A DNA stretch of 64,000 nt, from positions 25,518,162 to 25,582,161 of the forward strand of contig OU612067.1 of the NCBI GenBank assembly GCA_914767715.1, given 5' to 3'. The notes beneath the pieces are model-generated. The model was not told the origin of the DNA and did no database searches. It worked only from the letters and a program-made list of their open reading frames with translations. This stretch comes from Membranipora membranacea (Eukaryota; Bryozoa; Gymnolaemata; Cheilostomatida; Membraniporidae). The first letter of the stretch is position 1. Every line of letters starts with the position of its first letter. Shown one piece after another: positions 42,555-54,530 of the stretch. A program made the translations under genes and the position numbers.

Positions 42555-44306
42555 CTAGGAATGTGTGCGTGTAGGTCTATACAAAAATAACGTTGAAATG
42601 TCTCAGTGTAACTTTGCGCTATTTAATTTTATTACAAAGGTTGTCGATTTAATTTGTCAGGGTCATTCAATGAACATTCATTTACCAATTTTGAAAAGAA
42701 TGCATTTGTATCTTGGAACTACAACTGCTGGCAACTCACTCTGCATGCCTGCTGATTGTGTTATAATATATATATATATATGTAGGTTTTATCAATTTTA
42801 TTTGCCGATCAAGTCACTTGGACATATATATGAGACCATTCACAACAAAAAATATAATAGTGCCCTATATGGTAAAACAGACAAGCGAAATTGTTATTAC
42901 CATTACAGGAGTTGGGCTGGGTTGGGTGACTGGTTTTAATGATGATTATTTATAGCAAGCATGCATGTAGTGTATGCTGCTTAGGCCTACACATTTTGTA
43001 CCAACCATCTAATTCACCAGCTGGAAGAGGCTAATAAACGACACACTAGAATACATGCTTGCACTGCAGCGAAGGGGGCACCATCTAGCACCTGCAAGCG
43101 CTTGTCTGTTCTTTTGAACTTTGATAATTTGAAGTATTTATCATGATCAGTTATTATAGAGGGCCAACGAGCTACTTCCCAGTTTGACAAGGAACATGAG
43201 AAACTAATCTCATATACAGTGACAAAACAAACAATGCATTCTTCTACTGATTACCTATTATAGTAGAGATTGTGTACAAATAATTTTTGCCAACCAAGTC
43301 TTATTTGGGCAGTCCAATACAGCAACCAACAATTGAATATTAGCTCAATTTTCACCTGTGCTTGCTTCATCAGCAGGTTCCCTGGTCCTCTCATTGTAGA
43401 TACAAGCCATCAGACTTCTAGGCATGATGAATGGTAATTATTGTGAAATTAGTTGGGCTATATTATTGTGGCCTCAAAAGAGCGTCTGCTTGAAACTTGA
43501 CAACAATAATGAAGATTTAAAGTGAAAACAATCTGGATTTATGGATCATCCATTAATTATACTAGAAAAAAATTCATGATTTCATAAAATTATCCTTTAC
43601 AATAATGTACTTCTAAAATTTGCTCATTTTTATGTAAAGATTTAATTTTCATTGAAGATTTTTTCAGTCTGATTGATTAGCTCAGTCTGAACACATGCAC
43701 ACAAATTATAGTCGATATAGTTTAATACAGTAAGTGTGCCTGTAGTTGCAGTATCTCACTAACCATGCCACACCTTCATACTTTGCAAAACAAAATGTTG
43801 TAGAGAGGAAATTCAAAGGGGCAACTAACTATGACCATTGATTCATTGTGAGCATGATGACTTATTTATAGCCTGTCAAGACAGGCGAGATGACTCAGGA
43901 AATAACTCCTTGGATGACAATTATTATTGATTCATCAAATCAAAATGCTAGCTTGTGCATACTTATTCTACCAAGTTAATTTTCAAGGCAGTCTGTGATA
44001 TGTACTGGTCTGCAGGGATTGTGAGCAGCAGCATGATGAATATAAGACTGGTCTGAACTCAATCCTAGTACTGTACAGTTCTGTGTCATCAGATCACATC
44101 TTGTTTGCTGTATATAAACTTACACTAACCCCATACTCATGACATCCAACAATGCAAGCTTGTCAAACTTGATCCAGGCTACTGTCACTAACTTCTCGAC
44201 TGAGTCAAGTTCTCTGTGCAATGATAGTTTGGAGAAAACCTACATGTGCGATCAACCATGGTCCCTTCTGATAAATTGATATTTACATGCTTTTTCTTAT
44301 TTTTCA
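41986..44306. other. Spacer upstream of ACSF3, with short microsatellites
   Basis: No supported gene. (AC)n/(AT)n tracts occur at about 42520-42555 and 42765-42782. An acceptor (TTTTTCAG) ends at 44307 before the ACSF3 start codon, so a 5' UTR exon of ACSF3 is expected somewhere in this interval. Confidence 0.35.
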
Positions 44307-44364
44307 GGATATAACGTGACCTGTATTGCTCCCTAGACATAGACTTCAACTACATTTTGTGACC

Positions 44365-47300
44365 ATGCAGGCTAGATCGTTGACACCCGTATCATGCTTT
44401 AAAAGTATATACAGATCTTATAGATTATGCCATAGCTCTGCATCTCAGATCAGCTCCGTACCTTACATATCAGCATACGGATATCAGGATAGGGTAGCTG
44501 TATCCGATCAGTACGGCAGACACACATACAAGTCACTCCTGAGACAGAGTCATGAGATGGCTCAGGCAATAAGAGGACAAAGTAAGCAGTCATGTTTGCA
44601 TAATTTTGCTAGTTGATCGTGAGACACTCATACGCATCAGATAAGAGTGTACCTGGGACCATTATTGGAATCTGACATTTATACCCACCAACTAGTTGCA
44701 GGGATTTTGTGACATTGAGACTTCATATTGAATGGTATGTGGTCAAGAAATGGAGGATAAAAATCATTGTGGTACGAAATTCTAGCTCTATTTCTAATGT
44801 CAACGCTAACAAGGTCCGTTCAGGGGAATGGCTGACAAGGTTTTGTATCTAAGACATCACCTGAGCAGATAATCAATGCTTAATTTGCGTCTGTTTCCAG
44901 CTGGTGATATAGATGGTGAGAGGATTGTATATCTCACTCCAAACAATGCCACCAATGTCGTGGCTCAATGGGCGATATGGATGTGTAAGGCTATCGCTGT
45001 ACCTCTCTGTAGTACCCACCCTACTTCAGAGAAGCAATACTTTGTCGATGACACTCAGGCTAAGCTTGTTATTGGTAAGTAAAAGTGTAATGTTTGGAGC
45101 CTACGCAGCCTTTGAGTGAATAGTATTTAAAGTCACACTCACTGCATCATCTGATCTGTGAATCGCCCTCTTTGATACTCAAACATAGTATGGGAAGCTC
45201 CTGGTGACTACGATCAAAGTGAAACTGCTTACTGTCTGGGTAGATTCCCTGGACTCTGTAGAGTATTTGAGGGACTAGTCTAGATTTTGTTTTTAAGTGT
45301 TCCATAGTGAGTCGCTAGTTTTCTTGGATGGATGGATTTATTACTATCATAGACAAAAATTTGTCACGAAATACGTTGTTAATACTGACAAGAAAGAAAA
45401 ACATGGAAAAATCAGATCTCTGTTGTATAAAAAGTTTTTAAAATAGTATATTATTAAGTGTATGTATGAGATGTCTTAAAAAGCTGTCTCTACCCCATGT
45501 ACCCCGATATTTAACGGTGCGGTAGCGACCTGAGGGGCATTTAGTTAGAAAGTCATTGATAAAGTGCTCTTCATCGTGTATGTACCGTAGTCCAAGTGTC
45601 TTGATCTGATTGGCCACCAGAGCATCTATATCGGGGTGCTCAATCCCTAACTTGGCGGCATCTTTAAATATTTTGCGTAAGGACTTCTTGTCGCTTGCAT
45701 GGATGCTTGTAAAAAGTATGGGGAGACAGTAAGTGATGAGGGATACAATAAAACTCTTGAATAACATATGAGAAAGGGGCTTTGAGCTATAGTATACAAA
45801 ATTTTTCACAATATACATGCGTTGAGATGCAGTAGTCACTATGGATTGCACATGATCATGATAGCGGAGTTTATCGTCAACAGTAACACCAAGGTATTTT
45901 ACTTTGTCACAAAAATCAACTTCCGTGCCGTTAAGGATAAGAGTAGGGGTAATGGGCCTAACAAGCTGAGTAGAAAACATCATTTCTTGAGTCTTGGAGG
46001 CGTTTAACGATAGGTTTAAATCACAACATTGCTTTGATTCTACTAATCTCATCAAGATAGGCACTAAGATCTGATTGATTTGATATGCATCCAATTATAC
46101 AGGTGTCGTCTGCGTATTTAATGACAGTTATATTGCTCAAGTCTGAGGTAATCCTATTGGTATATATTGAAAACAAAAGTGGAGATAAACAGCAACCCTG
46201 GGGAGTGCCAGTGTTGGTTATGATGGGTTTTGAGATATTGCCATCTACTATTGTTCTTTGGGTGCGATTCGTTAGGAAGCTGTATATCCATTCAGTGACA
46301 TTGGAGTCGAGATGTGATAGTTGCGAGATTAAGTCTGGAACATGTATTGTGTTGAATGCAGAAGAAAAGTCAAGGAACAGACACCTGGCATAATTTGAAG
46401 CTTTCTTGTCAATGAAATCTGTGATGGTAGTAGTGAGGCATAAAAGTGCATCTTGAGTTGAGCGGTTTGCACGATAAGCAAACTGAAGGTGGTCCATAGC
46501 TGTATGAGTAATAATGTAATGTTTAACAAGTCTCTCCATCATTTTGCACAGGCAACTGGTGAGCGCTATTGGTCTGTATTGTTTAAGTTGATTGGGATTC
46601 TTGACTTTGGGTAGGGGTTTGATAATGGCCGATTTCCAGGAAGTAGGGGTTGACTTAGACGTAATAGATAAATTGAACAGTTTCGTTATGACAGGCGCCA
46701 GTTGATAGGCACATAGCTTAAGTACTTTGGGGATGAGGCCATCAGGGCCTGGACCTTTCCTCGAGTTCAACGATTTCAACTGCTTTAAGACAGTAGCCTC
46801 TTCTATTTCTAAAGGTGGTGCTATGGTGGCGTTGTTATTGATGTCAGGACGGTCAGCGAGAGGCTTCTCAAATCTTGTGAAGAAGGTGTTTAGGTCATCT
46901 GAGTTGAATGGATTTTGTTGAGTTGGTTTTGGGCTATTAGTAGGTAATCCACTAATCTTTTTAATGTCAGTCCAGGCTTTAGCAGGTTCTTTCGCTAGGT
47001 TATGCTGTATTTTCCGAGAGTATTCTTGTTTGGCTTGTTTAATAGATTTAGTGATGTCGCGTTTGAGTTTGTTGTAGAGTTTACTGTTACCAGTTTTATC
47101 ATAGTCATTGTGTAGTATAGTATAGTATTGGTGCGCATCTTACTGATATGCCGAAATCTTGCAGTTATGAATGCAACTAAAATTCAAATAAAAAATCTAG
47201 TATGCAAATAATCTTCAAAAATTGACTGGATGTTATAAAATAGGCCTGTCAACTAGTTTACTCACAAAACAATATAATACAACCAATATTTATTTTTCAC

Positions 47301-50300
47301 AGGCACAGAGGGTTATGCTGATGAAGTGATAAGTATGAGCAGACAGGCAAATACTTCACATCTTATTATTAGTGAGTCATCTCCAACTCAGGTTTGTAAT
47401 ATAATCTATATAATATATATATAGGCATGTTAATAGAAATGCATGTAAATAAACATGTAAATGATGGATGAGTGTGTACTATGAATTCCTGGTCCTAGTC
47501 GGTACCTATCTCTCCTATCTCATATACGTCCTACTCTCTGTAGGAAGCAGGGTACCTTATATCTGGTCTTTTGGTTAGCCCTTTCCTGCCCATCTCAGGT
47601 CAATGACACATAGTAAATTGTATTCTGAGCCAACTCTTTGTGTACAGTAGGGTACGCTAAAACCAAGTATTTGTGGCATTGACTGACAGGTTATCTAGCG
47701 CAAAGGTGTATCGAGATAATCAGTAGGCTAGCTTGTTCATTTCAACTTCTCCTATGAAATGGCTAAAAGTTGTTTGTACGTGATTTATCCCTCTATGCTC
47801 AATCCTTCGTTCATGTTTAGATATCTGATGGTACTGAAGTTAGTCTCACAGATGAATACCTGGAGCAGGTGGAGAGTGGTGGAGTGGAGTCTGATCTCAG
47901 ATCTCTAATTATTTATACCAGTGGTACTACAGGAAGGCCTAAAGTAGGTACACAGCAATAGAAAAGTACTAATGTCTTGATATATCAAATAATTTATTGG
48001 GCATGGCTTGACGGTGAATACTTGTGTCTTAATTATGTATTCTGAGATTTAAAGACAGATATCTAGAGTTATAAGGCAGTAGAAATTCAAATGGACAACC
48101 AATAACACTTGTCAGTCAACAAATGATTTCAGCAAATAAAGAATGAAATATATTTTGCTTGCTGCTAGCATTAGCCTAATAATGACAGTCTTTGATTTCA
48201 ATCATCCAGAAGGTTTATGTATATCCTAGCATCTGTTGCAAGCTTTGTATAGTTTTTTGTTGGACACTCTCTATACTATGTATTGTAGGGAGTTGTGCAC
48301 ACACACGGAAGCCTAAGTGCCACCACACATGATATGGTAGAATCGTGGAGATGGACTGAGAACGACAGGATGTTACATATACTACCTCTTCATCACATAC
48401 ACGGTCTAATAAACTCTCTCTACGTGCCGCTGTCTGTCGGAGCCAGCTCTGTCATGCTACCTAAATTCTCTCCTGAGAAGGTCAGTTTAAGTTGCTTTGA
48501 CATATTCATAACTTCTCTATTTCTATGAGCGTTGTTGTTTTGTTGCAAAAATAAATTTTTGGGATGGCGTTAGTTGTAATGTCTCATGATTCCCTCTGTG
48601 ACATCTACGCCATATATATATGGCATAATGAAAACGACTTTTTAATTAATTCCATATATTATCAGTGACTGTTTCATTATGACATTTCATATCTTGAATT
48701 TATGTCAGCTCTGTGTTGTAGAGTCTAGAGATTGCATCATTGCAATCAAACTTATAACAAGTAATCAAGAAACAATTTGGCTTGAGGTTTTGTCAAATAA
48801 ATAAGCATATTTTATGAAAGATATTGTAGTTGTTTCCTCTCTGACACATTAGTTCAATGAGAGAACAACTCCAATTTACATTGACAATATCACTATAATA
48901 TGTTTTATTGATCGCTTTACTTAAGGTTTGGGAAAAGCTGATTGATCCTGAGACTGGTATAAATATATTTACTGCTGTACCAACAATATATGCCAAGCTA
49001 CTCGAATATTATCACGCTGGGAAAAATTCCAACCTCAAAGCAGATGATATAAAAGAGGCATGTGGCAAGATCAGGTATGGGAAGAGATATTTGTTAGGGA
49101 AACAGCTTCTGCTTGGTGGATTTTATGATCATTTTAAGTAGTAGTCTTTCAATTAGAATGAGAGCTGATTTTTAAATCAAACCATCGCTTTGTTCAAAGT
49201 CATCGCCCAATTCGGTCTTTTAATCAGACAAAGCTCGACAAATTATCTTCAGGTCTTGCTCACTCAGCTAGGAGTGTTAAGATAATGATTTCGACAGTTT
49301 TAGTTGAATGAGCCCCTGTACAACTAATTGTGTTGCAGTAAGAACACCATTATACTTCTGGTCAACATAAAAAATGATGAAGTATGAACAAAAAAACTCC
49401 ACACTTCATTTAATAATTGTTCTATGATACAGATAGGCAGTATAGTGTATGTGTTCATATTTGGTAGAGTGATGATGTGTGCATCAAGCTTACTGCCAGT
49501 AGCTCACAGTGCACAGTGGCTGACTCTGACTGGACATGTGTTAGCTCAGAGATATGGTATGACCGAGGTATTAACTGTCATAGCTAATTCTATACAGCCA
49601 GGCACAGCTAAACCAGGTCAGTCACTGAAGCAAACACTGTGTGCTGCCAGCTCAACCTATCTGACTCTGCCAAACCTTAACCAAACTAACCAAACCTTCT
49701 TATCCCCTCACCCACCTATTTCTTATCTTGACCCCTGTCTTAGTTCTTGAATAAAAATGATGGTGACAAAGTTTCATGTCCTTCAAATATTAATTGATTA
49801 ATTCAAATACTGTCAACTCTAATCACCTCTAAACGACAGAGTTCCAGTTCCCCTGTCCGGTGGAAAACCTATTTCACCTTAAGGTCATAACCAAATCCAT
49901 CGGCTGACATTCGCTCACTAGGAAGGGAATGGTTCAAATTACAGCATTTGGATGTTTAAAGTGGCAAAGCTTCAATTTTTCCTCAGCAAATTTTTAAGGC
50001 TCTGCTTGCTTTTTAACAGCTTTCAACGTGTCATTATAGTCACATTAGCTTTCTTTGTTTACACTTATTGTTCAGACTAATGATAAGCGGTTCGAGCTCT
50101 CTGCCTATCCCTGTTAGAGACAGCTGGTACTCACTCACTAATCATACTCTGCTAGAGAGATACGGAATGTCTGAAATACTTATGGCTCTCACTCACCCGT
50201 ATGCTTCTCGTACTACAGGTAACCGCTGATTCTGCACTCAATAGAGCTTAAAGGGCAACCAGGGTTTCAACGTTTCATTGATTAATAGTAGATTGCACCT

Positions 50301-53300
50301 TATGCATAAAGAAAATGACCAAATCTAATTCGGATGATTGTTCAGCCGGAATTCTTGTGAAACATTTCATCCATCAGATACTCAAACTCAGCTAAAATTG
50401 AATCTCACAGAGCAGTTTCCTGTTCCTGTTATATTTAACCTGTGCTCTATCATTATTACAGCAGTGTCTTGGAACCTCCCCTAAACTGAAGTGTTACCTA
50501 GCTTAGAGTCAGCATCTACTTTGAGTAATGCACCACGCCATACACAAAGCTGATGCTGCCTAGCACAGTTTTCAGTAATCACTACCCATTAATGCACTGC
50601 AGCGAAACCTTGGTTGCCCTTTAAAAGGTTAAATATTACCCAGGATGGGTGAAGATTTATTGAAAAAAAATTTCCCAGTTACACAGGCCTGAAGTAGCTA
50701 AATTCAAAGCTAAATTACAACTACTAACCCTCTTCACTTTACCTTGACTCTCACATTACGTCACCCCAAACTAGCTAAACTAATAAGCTGATATTTCCAC
50801 CAGGGTTTGAACTGTTATCCTAAACATACCAAGCTCAGCTACAGTATCAGTTAATACGCTTTACATTCTGCAGATTCTCTATCCATTCTTACTAGTTTTC
50901 ATGTTATTCCTCTACTCTGTTTTTGGGCTAAGAGGTTTTAACACATTGACAGTGATTGTAATAGAAGCACTTCTGAAATCTGTTTAAACACATCAAGTCT
51001 CTGAGGATCAGAAAAGTTCATACACAAACTACTGTCCTTTGCGTTGCAACCCCTGTTCTGATCAAGCTGACAATATTAGGAGTAGGAGGTGGCTCAGTTG
51101 GTTAGAGTGCAGGTCCTTCAGCATGCAAGTGATGAAGGTCTTGGGTTTGAATCGCACTGCAGTCCATCAATGACAAGGGTTTGGTTGGCCCTCAGCTGTG
51201 CTCCGACCTGCTTGCAAACAGAGAGCAACCTGGCGCAGACATTACAGCCTAGCCCATAAGGCAATTAACATTTTGCCGCCCATGCTTAAGGATGTGGCCT
51301 GTGATGTGACAGCTGATTTTAATCAACTTTTTAATCAACCATTATTACAATGGTGACCTTGTTCAAAACTGTGTGGATGCAACCACTCAGTGTGTATCAG
51401 GCTTCATACATATCAGCCAATCAAATGTTTCAGCAGCAATCTTCTATATAAGAGATCTTCTCTGATTCGCTTACAGGAACTGTAGGAATGCCGTTTAAAT
51501 CAGTCAATGCGATTATAGCTAAGGAGGATCAGTCAGCGCCTCATGGCTACATCGATGTTACAGAGCGAAAATCTGACAGCAATCCAGGTATTTACATTTT
51601 ATTGAGGTGCAAGCAAAGTGATAGAACCATGGGTATTGCCTAAAATCAAGCTTTGTATGATAGCATTAATATAAATGCTTGTCATATTATTTTCTCTATC
51701 AAATATGTCTGTTTGAATAATGCCTGTGCGTTTCCAATTGAGTAAAGTCTGTTGTATGTGAATTAGAAGGTTAGGAAGTAAGTCTCTGTACCTTTAAATA
51801 TTTCATAACAATTCTTGACAGTTGAAGTTTACAGCCCTAATTTTTGTGTTGATTCATTTTCAAATTTTGTTATGTGATTTGTATTTGACTGACTTTTATT
51901 TTCATAGATCAGAGTGAAGAAGGAGAGCTGTACATCAGAGGCCCGACTTTATTCACTGAATACTGGAATAAACCTGAGGCTACACTTGAATCATTCACTA
52001 ATGATGGCTGGTTTAAAACAGGTAAAGACTGCATTTTCTGTTTTATTTATGACCTTCCTGTTTTAACTGGTTAGCTCCCCTAGCCTTGTTACGTTACGTT
52101 ACAAGGCCAGTCTACTCCAGGTATATTGTGATTGTAACTAAACAAGGGAACTACAACAAGGGAATTATGAAACTGCTTAGTTGTAAGACAGGACAAACTA
52201 TTACACAGAAATATTAGGAAAGCTTACCTTTTTGCAATAATTTTGTCACAATTCAGTATTTTTATGATTGAGAGTAATTGTCGCTCCAAATGTTGCGATG
52301 TTTATAGCTTCATCTTCCATGTCATACTACATGCGTACAATTATTATCTTTAACCAACACACAAACACAGATAAATATATTATATATCTATATGATTTCA
52401 CATCACAGTGTTTTATTATTTATTTACAGGAGACACAGTATGCCGTGACTCTGAAGGCTTTTATAAGATTCTCGGTAGAACCTCAGTAGATATAATCAAA
52501 TGTGGAGGTTATAAAATATCAGCCTTAGATATAGAGAGTAAGATCCTACTACACCCTGATATATCTGAGTGCTCAGTGGTAGGCGTCCCTTCTACAGGTA
52601 AGAGAGTAGTGTCTAAGAAATTAGGCTGTTGATATTACAAAAAGCTTTGGGCCTTGCTATGCTGACCGTTTAGTTTAAGTATTTAGCTGCGTTGTTGGTA
52701 GTGGCGTAACATTATCAACCATGTGACATTGAGATGTAATACCAGCAGCGGGGGCAGAGTTTGAGCACTAAAACTGCCTACATAAATACAGTGACTTCTG
52801 TTAATTGTTTGTATAACTGGTCTTTGTTGCACACAACCCAATAGGCTAGTCAGGCTTCAAATCTACGTTTTTTATGGAGGATTAAAGTTGCACCTGGACA
52901 GCCCTGTTTAATTATTTTTTCACTTTTTCTTAAATTAACGATGTATGTGAAGTTGTCCTCTCAGGTTCATAATTTACAAACAGGTGAGGAAGCATTTGCT
53001 AACAGTGAAACACAAGTGAGGTTTATAATCCGTCATATTAGGTTTTTTTACAAATGTCACACAAAAGTCTTCTAAAAGCACTGTCATCAAACGGGTTGAA
53101 TTTGTCATGATTTTTTTCAAATGTCTTTTTCCCACTGCAATACAATCTGACAACCTCCTAATTTGTATTTCCTTTGCATAGAAAGTTCATAAAACCAATT
53201 TTCAGATAAAACTCATGCGCCTCTAAATGTGGATTGTGGCCTATTCATCTACAACCTATTTGATAATGTTGAACTCGATTCAAACCCATTCATCTATGAC

Positions 53301-53539
53301 TCACACTCCTTCGGCCTACTTGTTTATTTTTAGTTTATGGACAGGACATAGCAGCGCTGATAGTTCTCTCCCCTGGATCACAACTAACCGAAGAGGAGTT
53401 ACTGACATGGTGCTCAGATAGAATAGCTAAATACTCTCTACCTCGTACTATTGTAATACTACCCGACAGTATCCCTAAGAACGCTATGGGTAAAGTTAAC
53501 AAGAAACAATTACTTCAGACCTACTTTCCAGACAGCTAG
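44365..53539 (+). CDS. ACSF3: Acyl-CoA synthetase family member 3 (mitochondrial malonyl-CoA synthetase type)
   Basis: Exons 44365-44581, 44901-45074, 47303-47391, 47821-47943, 48289-48480, 48926-49074, then 49468-49616 or 50076-50218, then 51477-51587, 51908-52021, 52430-52597, 53334-53539. With the second alternative exon the product is 561 residues, close to vertebrate ACSF3. The N terminus ([20 protein letters not shown]) is basic, Ser/Thr-rich and lacks acids, as for mitochondrial import. Family motifs: P-loop [18 protein letters not shown], [ER]RYGM[ST][23 protein letters not shown], and the C-terminal NAMGKVNKK holding the catalytic Lys. ACSF3 activates malonate to malonyl-CoA for mitochondrial lipoate and fatty-acid synthesis. 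All junctions are GT-AG and in frame. Confidence 0.9.
45316..47112 (-). mobile_element. 5'-truncated non-LTR retrotransposon (LINE) with reverse transcriptase remnant
   Basis: On the - strand, 46779-46021 encodes reverse-transcriptase motifs: [57 protein letters not shown] and the catalytic YADD box ([10 protein letters not shown]). The frame continues upstream to about 47100 without a start codon. A frameshift near 46030-46060 separates it from 46094-45438, which carries the thumb/C-terminal part ([24 protein letters not shown]). The 3' tail ends in short ATCC repeats (GGATGGATGGAT at 45325-45340 on +). It has no endonuclease domain. It lies in an ACSF3 intron, antisense, and is inactive. 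Confidence 0.85.
49468..49616 (+). CDS. ACSF3: ACSF3 alternative exon 7a
   Basis: 149 nt, entering in phase 2 and leaving in phase 1, flanked by TTTGGTAG and GTCAGT. It encodes [17 protein letters not shown], then [17 protein letters not shown] and TAKPG. It covers the same protein segment as exon 7b (50076-50218) with the same phases. Relative to the family, the SGS turn is changed to CAS, while YGMTE is canonical. Confidence 0.75.
50076..50218 (+). CDS. ACSF3: ACSF3 alternative exon 7b
   Basis: 143 nt, phase 2 to 1, flanked by TTGTTCAG and GTAACC. It encodes [36 protein letters not shown] and SRTTG. It is the closer of the two to typical ACSF3 (SGS-x-LP and HTLLERYGM). Including both 7a and 7b would shift the frame, so only one can be used per transcript. 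Confidence 0.8.
50252..50620. mobile_element. MITE with 17-bp terminal inverted repeats and TTAA target duplication
   Basis: Left end AGGGCAACCAGGGTTTC and right end GAAACCTTGGTTGCCCT are inverted repeats with one mismatch, flanked on both sides by TTAA (50248-50251 and 50621-50624). TTAA duplication is typical of piggyBac-type transposases. It has no ORF and sits in the ACSF3 intron after exon 7b. Confidence 0.8.
51083..51330 (+). mobile_element. tRNA-derived SINE in an ACSF3 intron
   Basis: GGTGGCTCAGTTGGTTAGAG (A box) and GGGTTTGAATCGC (B box) give a tRNA-like head. It is followed by a non-tRNA body (CATCAATGACAAGGGTTTGG, CTGCTTGCAAACAGAGAGC, GGCGCAGACATTACAGCC). Different from the SINE family in dystroglycan. 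No acceptor-stem pairing strong enough for a functional tRNA gene. Confidence 0.7.
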
Positions 53540-53562
53540 CATACTCCTCTCCGGTTAAAAAA

Positions 53563-53704
53563 ATAAATAAACAGTAAGAATTATCACTAGTTGGCTAAAA
53601 AAGTATACTATTTAACTTCCGCACACTTTCCGATCCCTCTGTGTGCGGAAGTTAAATAGTATACTTTTTTAGCCAACTAGTGATAATTCTTACTGTTTAT
53701 TTAT
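53563..53704. repeat. Perfect 63-bp inverted repeat just after the ACSF3 stop codon
   Basis: Left arm 53563-53625 and right arm 53642-53704 are exact reverse complements over 63 bases, with a 16-base loop. The arm starts ATAAATAAACAGTAAG and ends AACTTCCGCACA. The first AATAAA-type poly(A) signal of ACSF3 lies in the left arm (24 bases after the stop), so the hairpin may be partly or wholly in the 3' UTR. No protein coding. Confidence 0.9.
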
Positions 53705-54530
53705 AATATTTTTCAATTTTTATAACCAACCAGACCAAAACTTTTTAATGTTCACACCATAACTTTTATTGCTCAGCGAAAACAAAATATTTCTCAAACA
53801 TGAGACTGTAATAAACGATGAATGAATGAATGAACCATTTTCCTGTATTATATAACCATATTTGCTGTTAAATTGAATTTTGTTGGGACCTGCAATTTAG
53901 TATTCTCGTCAACACGTTGTCATTTAATTTTGAACCATTTATTTGGCACGAGTAGACAATCTTAGTGCTAGACTTTAGAGTTAAATAATAAATGATAATA
54001 TTTTATTTCTTAAAAGCTCAATGTAATGGTTTGAAAAGCAACAATTCTTATTTTTTAATAATAAAGTTTGGAAACTCATGAAATGGAAAGGTAGATAAAA
54101 TACAAAGGTTATGTAATGTAATGTTATGTAAAACCATAGACTTAATAATAAATTAATTAGTCTATGTGTAAAACCAATAAACAAATAAATATTACTTGGA
54201 AAAATCAGAGGGAGACAGCGGAGTCTAGAGATGCGAGTAGAAAGTTGGGGGATGAATTAATGGCCAGATGGTCATTGTAGATATTTAGATATCCAGTATA
54301 CACGTATATACATATATACGTATATATGTATATTATGAATTCATAAGCATCGCTTGGTAGATGACAAAACACCCCAGTAACTTAGTTACTGGCTGGTTAA
54401 GTTAAATTTTCTAAGCTGTTGAGTTTGTAGGTGTTGAGTTGGGCTTATTCCACATCAGGTACTACTTTTTCAATAACCTGCAGAATAATTATAATGTCAT
54501 TACAGTCATTCTCCACTCACACCAAGGTCA
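53705..54530. other. Convergent spacer between ACSF3 and hydrolase copy A
   Basis: AT-rich, with no gene seen. It contains a mini-palindrome CATAGACTTAAT...TTAGTCTATG at about 54136-54163, related to the ends of fold-back element B, and a (TATA/CGTA) simple tract at 54300-54335. Confidence 0.4.
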
